DNA from: Glomus cerebriforme
Taxonomy: Eukaryota; Glomeromycota; Glomeromycetes; Glomerales; Glomeraceae
Length of the DNA: 10,315 nt
NCBI GenBank assembly: GCA_003550305.1
Contig: QKYT01001472.1
Location: forward strand, 1 to 10,315
Direction of reading: 5' to 3'
Both the position numbers and the translations under genes were made by a program. A model generated the notes under the pieces. It ran no database searches and was not told where the DNA came from. It saw nothing but the letters and a program-made list of their open reading frames with translations. Shown one piece after another: positions 1-8,112 of this stretch. Positions within the stretch are counted from its first letter, which is position 1; every line of letters begins with the position of its first letter.

Positions 1-103
1 AGGAAAAATATTGGATCTCTTTTTTATACTAGGATAACGTAAGAAATTCTCTTTGATAAAATGATTAAATTAAATTATTTACAGTATAATTTAATGATAT
101 AAC

Positions 104-404
104 TTAAACTACAAGATCAGTAATTTCTACTACTTTTTTGAATTGCTGCCCAGTATGGTATGAAATTGACAATAAATCAAGTGCAACACTTTCAATGTAA
201 CTTTTAGGTGTTTCCTGTTCATTTATTTCAGGTCTAATTCCATTACATATATTTAATGCTAAAAGATTATCATAAGCATAATTATCAACCCCCAGGCAGT
301 TGCTACAAAATATATGATCATACCAAAACCATATATATATCTGCTGCTTGGGTATAAACTTTTACTCTTAATACTTCAACAGGAACTACATGCGTGTTAT
401 AATA
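104..404 (-). pseudogene. Protein kinase C-lobe relic (tyrosine-kinase-like family), frameshifted
   Basis: Reading the minus strand from 404 gives, in three successive frames, the expected order of kinase subdomains VIII to X. First frame (404 to about 333): VVPVEVLR followed by YTQAADIY, matching the family's PYVAPEVLR...YTQAADIY, with the APE motif decayed to PVE. Second frame (from 330): GFGMIIYFVATA, matching SFGMIMYFVATG. Third frame (from about 297 to the stop at 106-104): DNYAYDNLLALNICNG then IRPEI and KSYI, matching the helix that ends in the conserved R-P-E-I. After KSYI the expected W-D/RP stretch is not recognisable. At least two frameshifts, a damaged APE motif and absence of the N-lobe and catalytic loop make an active enzyme impossible. 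No upstream part of the domain could be found in 405-1084. Family assignment rests on motif order and is fairly secure; the exact parent gene is unknown. Confidence 0.72.
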
Positions 405-1084
405 GAAAATGAAATTCGATGAAAACATTATAATTTATATTATTATTAAAATTTTTTAAAAACTGGTTGCTTTCATTGATTATAAATAAACAAGTTTGAA
501 TCTAATTATAATCATAGGATGAATCATTTAACGCTTGAAAAAACTTACACAAATTAATTAATGTTATAGCAATCAAAATCACATATGCTATTCAAATAAA
601 AACTATTGCTGATAGCTGCTAGATCGACTTTTAGCCTGTTCTATTGATCATTGATTAGCAAGATAATTAGAAAAAAATTACCAGAAATTTTAATAATGAT
701 ATTGATATTATATTGATTGTAAATTTCAGACAAAAAAATTAAAAAATTCTAAATTATGCAATTTTAAAAATATGAAAGAAAAAAAATCGACTGCAATTTA
801 ATATTTAATTGGATAAAAATTTCATATAATCGGTTTATTTTAGTCTGAAGACATGTTTCCTGTTTAAAAGTCTCATAATTTATTATAGTCAGAATCTGTT
901 TTATAAGAATTTTCTTATGAAATTAGTGTATTTTTACACTTAAATAATTCTTATTATTTTTCATTCCAAATTCTACCCCTAATAATTACCTTTTTCATAT
1001 CACAACCCATTTTTTTTTAAAAACGAGTAGATCCAAGCCCAAAATTTGAATAATAAAATTTATCATTACAAATAACAACTTTGA
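405..1084. other. AT-rich intergenic spacer
   Basis: No open frame with coding character, RNA gene or ordered repeat was found. It lies between the 5' side of the left kinase relic and the 3' side of the F-box gene. Any missing upstream part of the kinase has decayed beyond recognition by eye. Confidence 0.5.
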
Positions 1085-1137
1085 TTTATTACAATTCATA
1101 TTAATAAACATTTATATTTTTATTAAAAATATATTAT

Positions 1138-2556
1138 TCAAATCTTTAAAAATTTTTTAATGACACCCAAGTTTTTATATTTTCTAATTATTTTCCTATT
1201 TCGTTTGGTTTTTGCAAAAGTATAATTACTAACAATAAGAGAAATGGGTTTTCTTGATGCATCTTTCCAATCAATAAAAAATGATTCTAATTCTACTGAA
1301 CCCAATTCTCCAGAACTATATAATTTTAATTCATGAAAATTTTTTGATGAATATTTTCCAACAATTTCCAACACTTGTTCCCCTTCAAAAGGATACTCTA
1401 TTCCACTTAAAAGTTTAATTTTTTCTAATCGTTGACAATATTGAAAGATATATTTCATTACATTCTTCGTAAATTGAGTACATAACGATTTCAAATTCGG
1501 ACAAAATAAAGCTATAGCTAAATTTAAAATACTATCATTATACTTATAACTATCCTCATATATATTTTTCATATAAAGCTTTTTCAAATTCATTCCATTG
1601 TTTTTTAAAAATTCGACCAACATTATCAACATTTCAACAATTGGAAATCCTTTATCCAATTTCAAAATTTGCAAGTGTGGAAAAGTAAAATATTGCATTT
1701 CCTTAAAACTTTCATAATTCCTATTCCCAATAGTGAAATGAAGATATTGTAAATTTATGAGTTTAGTAATAAATGATAATGGCAATTCTCCTTCTAAGCG
1801 TAATGTTGTTAATGTGTTTGAATGTATTATTAATGAAGGTACAATGTTTATAACAAAATCGTTACAATTATTGTAATAATTACCATATCCAAGAATAGAA
1901 TAATACAATGATAAATATTTTAAATCATTTTGCAAAGAAATTAATTCTTTCATATTATTTGAAATAGTAATGCAATAAACTAAATCTAATTTTTGAATAT
2001 TATGACAAATTTGAGATATCTGATGATAAAATTCAGCATGAGTATATGAATTACATTTTAATTTTGAAAGATTTTTTAAACAATTTTTTGCTTCAGAAAA
2101 ATCAATAAAGTTTAAAATATTAATTTGATGATAAGAAAAATGAATTAACATTTTTAGTGAAGAAATTTGTTTCATAAACATTTTCATTATTTGAGATAAA
2201 ATAATATGATTTGGATCTTCTATATTACAACAAATCATTTTAATAATATGATCAATTGAAAGAACTTTACAAAATGATGCATAGTTAAATAATGAAGATT
2301 TTTCAGTTAAAATTCCTATCTCATTTATAAGGATTTTTGATTCATTAGGAAGACAAGCGATTAAAGTATCAAGTATTCGTGATGATATACGTTTATCAGT
2401 TGCAAGATAGAAACTCCAAATGTTCCTCCATAAAATTTCAACGGAAATTCTGCACAAAATATGATTGACTAGTAAGCATGAATGTAAAGTGGTTTTATCT
2501 TTCTCTAAACATTCAAGAATTTTGATAAGGCAATCAATAGGAAGTTGAGAAGACAT
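1138..2556 (-). CDS. F-box protein with degenerate leucine-rich repeats
   Basis: A single uninterrupted exon of 472 codons. The ATG at 2556-2554 is the sensible start: the open frame extends three codons further only to a TTG, and the F-box follows directly. Residues about 5-47 form an F-box, beginning LPIDCLIKILECL and ending with the characteristic ILWRNIW, a motif that in this family docks the protein to Skp1 in an SCF ubiquitin ligase. Residues about 150-420 contain irregular leucine-rich segments (for example LKNLSKLKC, LQYLHF, LQILKL, LKKLYM), expected to bind the substrate. The C-terminus is strongly basic (KTKRNRKIIRKYKN). Length and architecture fit the roughly 470-500 residue F-box/LRR proteins that are massively duplicated in Glomeromycotina. 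A TATA box lies 44 bp upstream of the ATG; AATAAA-type signals (minus strand, 1124-1119 and 1090-1085) follow the stop. The gene looks intact. Its substrate cannot be inferred. Confidence 0.88.
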   Translation of the reverse strand: MSSQLPIDCLIKILECLEKDKTTLHSCLLVNHILCRISVEILWRNIWSFYLATDKRISSRILDTLIACLPNESKILINEIGILTEKSSLFNYASFCKVLSIDHIIKMICCNIEDPNHIILSQIMKMFMKQISSLKMLIHFSYHQINILNFIDFSEAKNCLKNLSKLKCNSYTHAEFYHQISQICHNIQKLDLVYCITISNNMKELISLQNDLKYLSLYYSILGYGNYYNNCNDFVINIVPSLIIHSNTLTTLRLEGELPLSFITKLINLQYLHFTIGNRNYESFKEMQYFTFPHLQILKLDKGFPIVEMLIMLVEFLKNNGMNLKKLYMKNIYEDSYKYNDSILNLAIALFCPNLKSLCTQFTKNVMKYIFQYCQRLEKIKLLSGIEYPFEGEQVLEIVGKYSSKNFHELKLYSSGELGSVELESFFIDWKDASRKPISLIVSNYTFAKTKRNRKIIRKYKNLGVIKKFLKI

Positions 2557-2599
2557 GTTGTTCAAAATTAGGAAGTATCAAAAAATAAGTTCGTTGTCC

Positions 2600-2608
2600 C
2601 CTTTTATA
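2600..2608 (-). promoter_or_regulatory. TATA box of the F-box gene
   Basis: The minus strand reads TATAAAAGG, a near-ideal TATA box, with its proximal edge 44 bp upstream of the ATG at 2556. Transcription starting about 30 bp downstream would give a leader of some 15-25 nucleotides. It is the only strong TATA match close to the gene and supports the ATG rather than any further upstream start. Confidence 0.6.
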
Positions 2609-2618
2609 AATTAATGTC

Positions 2619-2696
2619 AATCATATTATAAACAATCATCATATTATAAATAATCATATTGTAAGTAATCATATTGTATTGTAAGTAATCGTATTG
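2619..2696. repeat. 15-bp imperfect tandem repeat upstream of the F-box gene
   Basis: Five consecutive units begin AATCATATT or a close variant: 2619-2633, 2634-2651, 2652-2666, 2667-2686 and 2687-2696 (partial). The basic unit is AATCATATTGTAAGT (15 bp); two units carry small 3- or 5-bp internal duplications. The array sits immediately upstream of the TATA box, so it could be a slippage-prone promoter minisatellite or repeated binding sites. Confidence 0.7.
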
Positions 2697-2872
2697 AGCC
2701 GATGATTTCTATCTCATTTTTTTTTCTAGGTTCGGGCGAAATGAAATGGCGTACTGCAGTGAAGTAATGAACTGGTAGGTGGCGTGATTATTAATTAATC
2801 GGTAGTTATTTTTTTCTTTAGGAAATTAATTCTAAAATTTATATATTGAATGTAATAAATTATACTTAGGTT

Positions 2873-3062
2873 AATACATTTGATCCTAGTATTACAATCT
2901 GTTATAATAAAGGATGAAACCTCTAAAATGAAAATTATAATTGGATCATTATGTGGGGTTATAGGTATCGAAATTATAATTGTGGCATTTTTGTTTATAA
3001 ATGAAGATAAAACACTTAGAATACTAGTGAAAGGTGGTAACATGCACCATCATAAATCAAAA
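2873..3062 (+). pseudogene. Possible relic of a Kelch-type membrane protein C-terminus
   Basis: The plus frame starting at the ATG at 2928 encodes MKIIIGSLCGVIGI then EIIIVAFLFI, a single hydrophobic segment followed by a polar and basic tail (DKTLRILVKGG, MHHHK). In another frame, 2873-2893 reads NTFDPSI, reminiscent of the sequence preceding the membrane anchor in Kelch-repeat surface proteins of these fungi. The two pieces are out of frame, no Kelch repeats precede them, and a glutamate falls in the middle of the membrane segment. I read this as a decayed 3' exon fragment, but similarity this short could be chance. There is no credible start for an independent protein other than the internal ATG. 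Confidence 0.3.
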
Positions 3063-3660
3063 ATTTCATCTGTATATTTATTTATTTATTTATTTTAAAA
3101 AGAACTTTTTTAAAAAGAACACTTTTTTTATATAGAAAATACTAATTTAACTTAAGTTTGAAGAAATTAGATGAGCTTCTTTAAAATTTGTTAAAATAAT
3201 ATACAGTATGACTTTGAATAAATATTGATTTTTTTCGCTAGAATTACTCGAATTGTATTAATTACTGCCTTTTATTTAATCACTAAGTAATCTGCAAATA
3301 AGATAAATAGAATTTGTAATAGAATATGAACTAATTTGCATATTATTAGTCATAATGTACTCAATCTCAATGCCCCAAATAATGGTAATTCGGGCCGTTC
3401 CGGACAAGTTACATAATAAATAATTAACACGAGGGAAAGTATTATGTCCCCCTAAATATCCTTAAATGTGTAAAAGAAAGAAGGGTTTTTACCTTTTGTA
3501 AGATAACGATAATTGTCAATCATATTTTATGGTTTGCTTAAGAATTATTTTTTTTTTTAAATATATTTCATCTGTAATCTTTTAACAATCTCTTAACTTT
3601 GATTATATTTATTTATATATTCAATACCCTTTTTTCCCCAAGAATTTTTTTTCTTTATAT
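3063..3660. other. AT-rich spacer with an (ATTT)5 run and a small GC-richer patch
   Basis: 3076-3095 is (ATTT)5 and is followed by a near direct repeat of TTTTAAAAAGAAC (3094-3120 area). Around 3370-3412 the sequence becomes GC-richer (CGGGCCGTTCCGGAC), with short open frames on both strands but no recognisable product. The rest shows no coding character. Confidence 0.4.
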
Positions 3661-3663
3661 TAG

Positions 3664-3672
3664 TATAAATAG
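3664..3672 (+). promoter_or_regulatory. Orphan TATA box with downstream leader-like sequence
   Basis: TATAAATAG is followed by a C/T-rich stretch, then an ATG at 3766-3768 (MPISPY...) that meets a GTAAGT consensus donor at 3779-3785 after only 19 coding bases. The order TATA, leader, ATG, 5' splice site resembles the front of a gene, but no convincing second exon was found downstream. Confidence 0.3.
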
Positions 3673-4330
3673 ATAACCCTCAGCGCAAAAAAAGACCCTA
3701 ATCATAATTTCCAAATTTCTTTAAAGTTATCCTTATTCTTTAAAAATACAAAACTATCCTCGATTATGCCAATTTCACCATATTGTAAGTAATTCCATTG
3801 ATGACTTTACAAACACAAATTTCATTGGCAAAAGCTGATCAAAATTTAACTTATACTGCTTGAAAAAGGCGAAGATAATGGATAAGAGAAAATATAATGT
3901 GGAAATATGAAATTGAAAACTTACTAGAAGTACACTATGCCTCTCCCTTTACATAGCACCATAACCAATAAGCCTCTACCATATTTGGAAAAGGATGGAG
4001 GGAATATTTTTGGGAAACAATACAAAAAAAGTAAAAAAAATAACGCACCTTTTTTCCTTCATTATTATTTTCCTTTTCATTTCTAAGTATGGGTATGAAT
4101 AATGGTATAAAAATAAATTATAGATATAAAATCAATAAAAGAGAACAAGAATAATAGAACTGATAAATTAAAAAAGAATAATGAAGGGATACAAGAAAAT
4201 CAAAAAAATGTGAAAAAAGTACAACAAATTATATAATAGAGAATATTGGTTACAATAGTAAATTTATTTTTAATATTATAATAAATTAATTTATAATAAA
4301 TAACAAATAAAACCTATCAATTATTTATTA
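3673..4330. other. Spacer with possible promoter remnant and a 49-codon open frame
   Basis: Beyond the promoter-like start near 3664-3785 there is one small plus-strand frame, ATG at 3937 to TAA at 4084-4086, 49 codons, beginning MPLPLHSTIT. Its first half is less AT-biased than the surroundings, but it matches nothing I recognise and may be chance. From 4087 to 4330 the DNA is almost pure A/T. Confidence 0.35.
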
Positions 4331-4339
4331 AATGTATTA

Positions 4340-4646
4340 TAAATCGTTTCGGGCAGATAATTTAATGGATCAAATTTAGCTGTCACGAGACCAGGACGAT
4401 CATATCACATTTCTAGCCAATCAGATATTCTGAATATTTTTTTTCGGTCATTTTTTTTTAAAAATTTATAATCATATTTTGTTTTATATAAAATTTTGCC
4501 AAAATAAGCAGAATTTCAATCAAAAAAATCAGCAGAATATGTTTAGTATAATTTTTTAAAATTGCAGAAGTGGGCAGATTTAGGTTAAATTGCCGGCAGA
4601 TTTTACAAAATTTTGCCGCAGAAAATTTTCGCACAAATAAGCAAGC
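4340..4646. repeat. Putative dispersed repeat rich in GCAGA motifs
   Basis: Seven copies of GCAGA followed by A or T occur on the plus strand, at 4353, 4508, 4532, 4564, 4574, 4596 and 4618, embedded in AAAATTTT/GGCAAAATTTT-type blocks. The kinase similarity to the right ends exactly where this composition begins (about 4647). The left part (4340-4445) contains less AT-rich unique-looking sequence, including CACGAGACCAGGACGATC. No terminal repeats or target duplications could be defined, so the limits are approximate. The minus-strand frame that runs through it (stop near 4458) looks like a read-through of repeat, not a gene. Confidence 0.4.
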
Positions 4647-4796
4647 AATATTAAAACTTGGTCTAAGTCGTTTGTAGAATTTTATTGCCAAAAGCTCTTC
4701 ATGAGCCAAATCATGATAAGATGGTAGTTCATTAATTACTTCATGAACTGCAAACAAGTAAAGGAGTTTAGTATGCTTTACTTGATAACTTCGAGT
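4647..4796 (-). pseudogene. Second protein kinase C-lobe relic, truncated by a repeat
   Basis: The minus strand from about 4780 reads KHTKL then LYLFAVHEVI, followed by NELPSYHDLAHEELLAIKF and RLRPSFNI ending at about 4647. This matches subdomains IX-X of the kinase subfamily with the pattern YTxAADIYSFGIIMYEVIxGLPPYHDxxH...LAIKICxGLRPxFNI. The DIYSFG motif has lost residues (LYLFA). After FNI the expected VPQLI...RCLDANPxxRP is replaced by GCAGA-rich repeat sequence. There is no ATG at the front of the frame, no catalytic loop and no N-lobe, so it is a fragment. It belongs to a different subgroup from the relic at the left edge (SYHD/RPSFNI versus NYAYD/RPEI), so the two are probably independent remnants. 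Confidence 0.65.
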
Positions 4797-5059
4797 TTAA
4801 TAATAGCCATCAATCAATTATGTTATTTGTGGCTTAGTTATTAAAAAAACTGGTTTTCAAGATTAGACTATGAATCCTTTGTATGAAAAACATTATTATA
4901 AATTACAAATTTTGTTGCAATATAACGAAAATAATGTTTTATTACTGAATTGGAGAAATCTTACAAAAAAATTATTCAAAATCATTAAATCATGGAAGTA
5001 CAGCTATATTATTAAAAATACATACACGGATACACCCTTTAAATTACTTTAATAAAATC

Positions 5060-5640
5060 AAAATGATTGATTAAGATTTATCAAACTTTTAACGAAGCTT
5101 TTAAACGTAAAGTTCAGAATATTCATAATTTGTAAGTATAATATTAAGAAATTAAAACTAATAAAATTGTTTTTTTTTAAAAAAATAATTTGAATACAAA
5201 CAAAAATTCAAAAGAAAATTTGGTTCGACAAATTCTTACAAAGGCATTTATTACTGTCTATACATAATTTTTAATGGAATACTGTAACTAATACTCTGCG
5301 GACTATCATGAACGACCGCTCCGTTTTATCTTAAGTTGCACAGTGGCACGGACTGTTTTACTATCAACGTAATTATTGTCACGTGTATATCAATTATCAA
5401 TATTATTAGTGTGCCAATATAAATAATGTCGATCAGCATAAAAAAATATTCGTACATCCTAATGGTCGTGTAATAATAAAAATAATCTCACACTTTAGAT
5501 AATGTATACGTAACATCAAAAAAAAAAAAAATTAAGAAAATCGAGGGCAGAGGGATTATAGATTATCATGGTTATGGCTGTGCTTTTCGTTGTGGAAAAG
5601 AACTTGTGATTTTGTAACTTATAGATTAGATTGATGATCT
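5060..5640. other. Spacer, no gene seen
   Basis: 5060-5270 is AT-rich. 5280-5500 is somewhat richer in G/C and contains a CACGTG E-box-like palindrome at 5380-5385, but no open frame or RNA structure I could support. A run of 14 A bases occupies 5518-5531. Confidence 0.4.
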
Positions 5641-5644
5641 CGGC

Positions 5645-5962
5645 AAATGACTTTGAAATGACAAATGATTCAAATGACAAATGACAAATGATGGGTCATT
5701 TCACTACTTAAATGACAAATGACCCGAGTCATGGCCTGCATTATACTTAGTTTATTTTTTTTATTTTTCGATTAGAATCACATGATAAGATATCAGCCAA
5801 TTAAAATCAAATGACTGAAATGATCAAATGACAAAGGATTAGGAATAATGACAAATGATTATGCAAATCCTTTAAATGGTCAAATGACCAGGTCATTTCC
5901 GGACACTGACTCAGATCAACACGTGCAATGCCAAGATACAAGCTTCCAAATGATTCAAATGA
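5645..5962 (+). repeat. AAATGAC heptamer array
   Basis: AAATGA occurs 15 times on the plus strand here (starts 5645, 5656, 5663, 5672, 5679, 5686, 5710, 5717, 5809, 5818, 5826, 5853, 5882, 5948, 5957) against two copies of its complement (5696, 5893). In the left block the copies are spaced 7-9 bp apart as AAATGAC/AAATGAT. Where the two orientations meet they form palindromes: AAATGACC-A-GGTCATTT at 5882-5898 and AAATGA-TGGG-TCATTT at 5686-5701. A TGACTCA (AP-1/Gcn4-type bZIP site) lies at 5907-5913. The array ends about 340 bp upstream of the secreted-protein gene. It may be a regulatory cluster or the remains of a mobile element. Confidence 0.7.
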
Positions 5963-6226
5963 TTGATAAATATGTACTCATTTTATAGTACAAGTAGCGC
6001 CAAATTTGTTTGTTATATAATATTAAGTAAACAAAGTTATATCGTCAAATGAAATCCCTTGTAAAAATTCATTTGTTGTAAAAAGTAATTCGAATGTGGG
6101 ATTCATTTAATTCTTTTTATTAAAAATAAAATGAAAAATAAATTTGTAAAAAGATTTAGCTCCGATTTATTATTTAAAAATAATGCTTGTGTAATTTTTA
6201 GAGGAAAAAAAAAATCATCAAAAAAA

Positions 6227-6246
6227 TATATATATATATATATATA
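6227..6246. repeat. (TA)10 microsatellite
   Basis: Ten uninterrupted TA units lie 58 bp upstream of the start codon of the secreted-protein gene. The run could act as its TATA region and is likely to vary in length. Confidence 0.85.
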
Positions 6247-6303
6247 ATTTCATAATTTTTTATATTTTTTTTTTTGTAAAAAAAATAACGATAGCCAAAT
6301 AAA

Positions 6304-7221
6304 ATGAACTACTTTAATAATATTTTTTTCTTGGGCCTCTTGTTCTTTCTCATCTCTCGCGCCTTTGCTGACTGCGATTTCACTAATACCAGTGGTTGTA
6401 CATGCGTTACAGGTGATCCCACTGGCGGTCTCGAATGTGGTCATGAATTAACTAATAGTAAGTAAATACTGAATGTTTAACTTCTTCATGTGGAATTATT
6501 ATTAACGTTTTTTATTTTTTATATAGATTGTCCATCTGATCCTGGGTCCCTTTTTCTATGTAATATTACTGATCAAAGCATTTGTCGATTTACTGGAGGG
6601 TGTATATTTGGGTGTTGTGCAACTGGAGATGGAAATAGCAAATGTTGCGTTGATGCTGCATGCAGTGGATGTACTGGCACTGTTTACCAAAATTTAGCTG
6701 GATCTCCACCTGCCGATCCTAATAATCCTAACTCACCACCTCCTCCTATTAATGGTCCTGGTAATGGTCCTAATAATCCTCCTCCCGGTTCTCCTAATGG
6801 TCCCAATAATCCTCCTCCTCCTGGTTCTCCTAACGGTCCTGGTAATCTTCCTTTTCCTGGTTCTCCTAACGGTCCTGGTAATCTTCCTTCTCCTGGTTTT
6901 CCTAACGGTCCTGGTAATCTTCCTTCTCCTGGTTCTCCTAACGGTCCCAATAATCCTCCTCCTCCTGGCTTTCCTAACAGTCCTGGTATTTCTAGCCCTA
7001 ATTATCAAGATCTCTGTATTGGTGTCAGTTCTGGTATTGTAGAATTCTCTGGATGCACAAATTTTATCAGCGGATTTAACGATCCATTAACTGCTACTAG
7101 TAATTTCAATCTTATGATTACATGTACTGTTATATGTGATTGTGATGTTAATTATAATAATTCTGATCTAAATACATGGCATGAATGTATAACTGGATGT
7201 CTTGGATGTTCTACGTTCTGA
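6304..7221 (+). CDS. Secreted cysteine-rich protein with Pro-Gly-Asn tandem repeats (two exons)
   Basis: Join 6304..6457 and 6527..7221, 282 residues. Exon 1 starts with an ATG in an AATAAAATG context and encodes a signal peptide: a hydrophobic core (NIFFLGLLFFLIS, residues 6-18) and a likely cut after RAFA (residue 22). The mature protein has an N-terminal domain (23-110) with 14 cysteines, including CC pairs at 81-82 and 91-92 and C97/C100; a Pro/Gly/Asn-rich linker (111-209) containing five 12-residue repeats plus partial ones; and a C-terminal domain (210-282) with 8 cysteines (215, 228, 251, 255, 257, 272, 276, 279). All 22 cysteines lie outside the signal peptide and the linker, an even number fitting disulfides. 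N-glycosylation sequons are at N28, N64 and N262. There is no membrane segment or GPI-like tail. AATAAA lies at 7302-7307. I do not recognise the family; secretion is well supported, while a role in the wall or in host interaction is inference. Confidence 0.82.
6458..6526 (+). other. 69-bp spliceosomal intron of the secreted-protein gene
   Basis: The donor is GTAAGT at 6458 and the acceptor is TATATAG ending at 6526, with a plausible branch sequence ATTAAC near 6501. Splicing joins codon base 1 (A, 6457) to AT (6527-6528), giving an asparagine and restoring one frame through both exons. Without this splice the second exon has no signal peptide, and the first exon ends almost at once (in-frame TAG at 6457-6459). 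Confidence 0.85.
6754..6987 (+). repeat. 36-bp coding minisatellite (12-residue Pro/Gly/Asn repeat)
   Basis: Units of 36 bp encode G(S/F)PNGP(N/G)N followed by PPPP, LPFP or LPSP: 6787-6822, 6823-6858, 6859-6894, 6895-6930, 6931-6966, with a partial unit 6967-6987 and a degenerate 33-bp leader unit 6754-6786. Adjacent units 2/3 and 3/4 each differ at a single base, implying recent expansion or homogenisation. The encoded segment is expected to be extended and flexible. Confidence 0.92.
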
Positions 7222-8112
7222 TAATTTATTTATATACATATAATTAAAAAACATATGTACTATTAAAGATTTGGGTAATTTGTAAAATCTTAAATTTTTT
7301 TAATAAAATAGCCTATACTTTTATTTATACTATTGATTATAAAATAACAAGATAATTTCGTTCAAATTTCATGATCAAAATTTCTGACGTGTATATTGTA
7401 ACCTAAGAATAAACACAATTTTTCTCAATAATTACATTTTTAAAATATTAATGGTAATAAACAGATTATGTATTAATTGCTCAAATATTAAATAGTTGCT
7501 ACTTTAACCAATAAATTATTTTCTTCTGACATTAATAATCCACTTATGTCATGTACTCTTCACACGAAAAAAAATCAAAAAAAAAAAATTATAACCATGC
7601 ATAATTACATTACACATTTTTTATAAATATCCAGTATTAAATGAAATTTGATTTTTTTATTAGTAGATTAAAAGGAAAAAAAATATGGGATTAATTTTAT
7701 TGTAATGAAAAAAGTAATAAAGTAAAATAAAGTCTTAACATTTATGTTTTTTTCTGAACAAATTCCTTTTAGCAACAAAATTGTTAAAATTCTCAACTTG
7801 ATTTTTAAACTATATTACATTACCCATGGTAAAACAGATTTCTAAAATACACTATTATTAGTAAAAGATTGAATACGGCTAATTTCTATTATAAGAATGA
7901 AAAAAAATTTTCATACTTCTTCCTAAGGCGCAAAATAAAAGTATTTTCTATTAGATTTATTTATTACAAAAAAAAAATGCTAACATTTATTAAAAGTAGA
8001 ATATGAGAAAGAATAGACTTCATACGATCCGCATAATTAATGATCATGTGCAGTTGTCCTACTATAATCAAAAACGCCTGTGATACATATTAATTATATA
8101 TATTGTTTGTTT
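7222..8112. other. AT-rich spacer downstream of the secreted-protein gene
   Basis: It contains the gene's 3' flank with AATAAA at 7302-7307. Otherwise homopolymer A/T runs dominate and no coding or RNA feature is supported. The N-lobe of the kinase relic that follows was looked for here and not found. Confidence 0.5.

Noticed and set aside
1138..2565. Upstream TTG as start of the F-box protein
   Set aside because: A proper ATG lies three codons downstream, directly before the F-box and at a sensible distance from the TATA box.
2795..3043. 82-codon minus-strand open frame
   Set aside because: Overlaps the plus-strand membrane-anchor frame in antisense; hydrophobicity is mirrored from that sequence, with no recognisable domain.
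4870..5052. 60-codon plus-strand frame starting MNPLYEKHYY
   Set aside because: Lys/Asn/Ile/Tyr-rich as expected from random AT-rich DNA. A weak resemblance to a kinase N-lobe region was considered but no defining motif is present.
5380..5385. CACGTG E-box palindromes (also 5920-5925 and 9854-9859)
   Set aside because: Three six-base sites in 10 kb are not strong enough evidence for regulation without a nearby promoter arrangement.
5270..5531. SINE-like retroposon ending in the A14 run
   Set aside because: No pol III promoter boxes and no flanking target duplication could be identified.
5645..5962. CRISPR-like array reading of the AAATGAC repeats
   Set aside because: Units are seven bases with irregular spacing and no uniform spacers, and the window is clearly eukaryotic.
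6250..6444. 64-codon minus-strand open frame
   Set aside because: Antisense shadow of the signal-peptide exon and its promoter; non-ATG context and no coding character of its own.
6684..7042. Long open frames on the minus strand and in another plus frame across the repeat
   Set aside because: They are by-products of a 36-bp repeat, which keeps every frame open; residues are only Gly/Pro/Leu, Arg/Thr or Leu/Val repeats with no start context.
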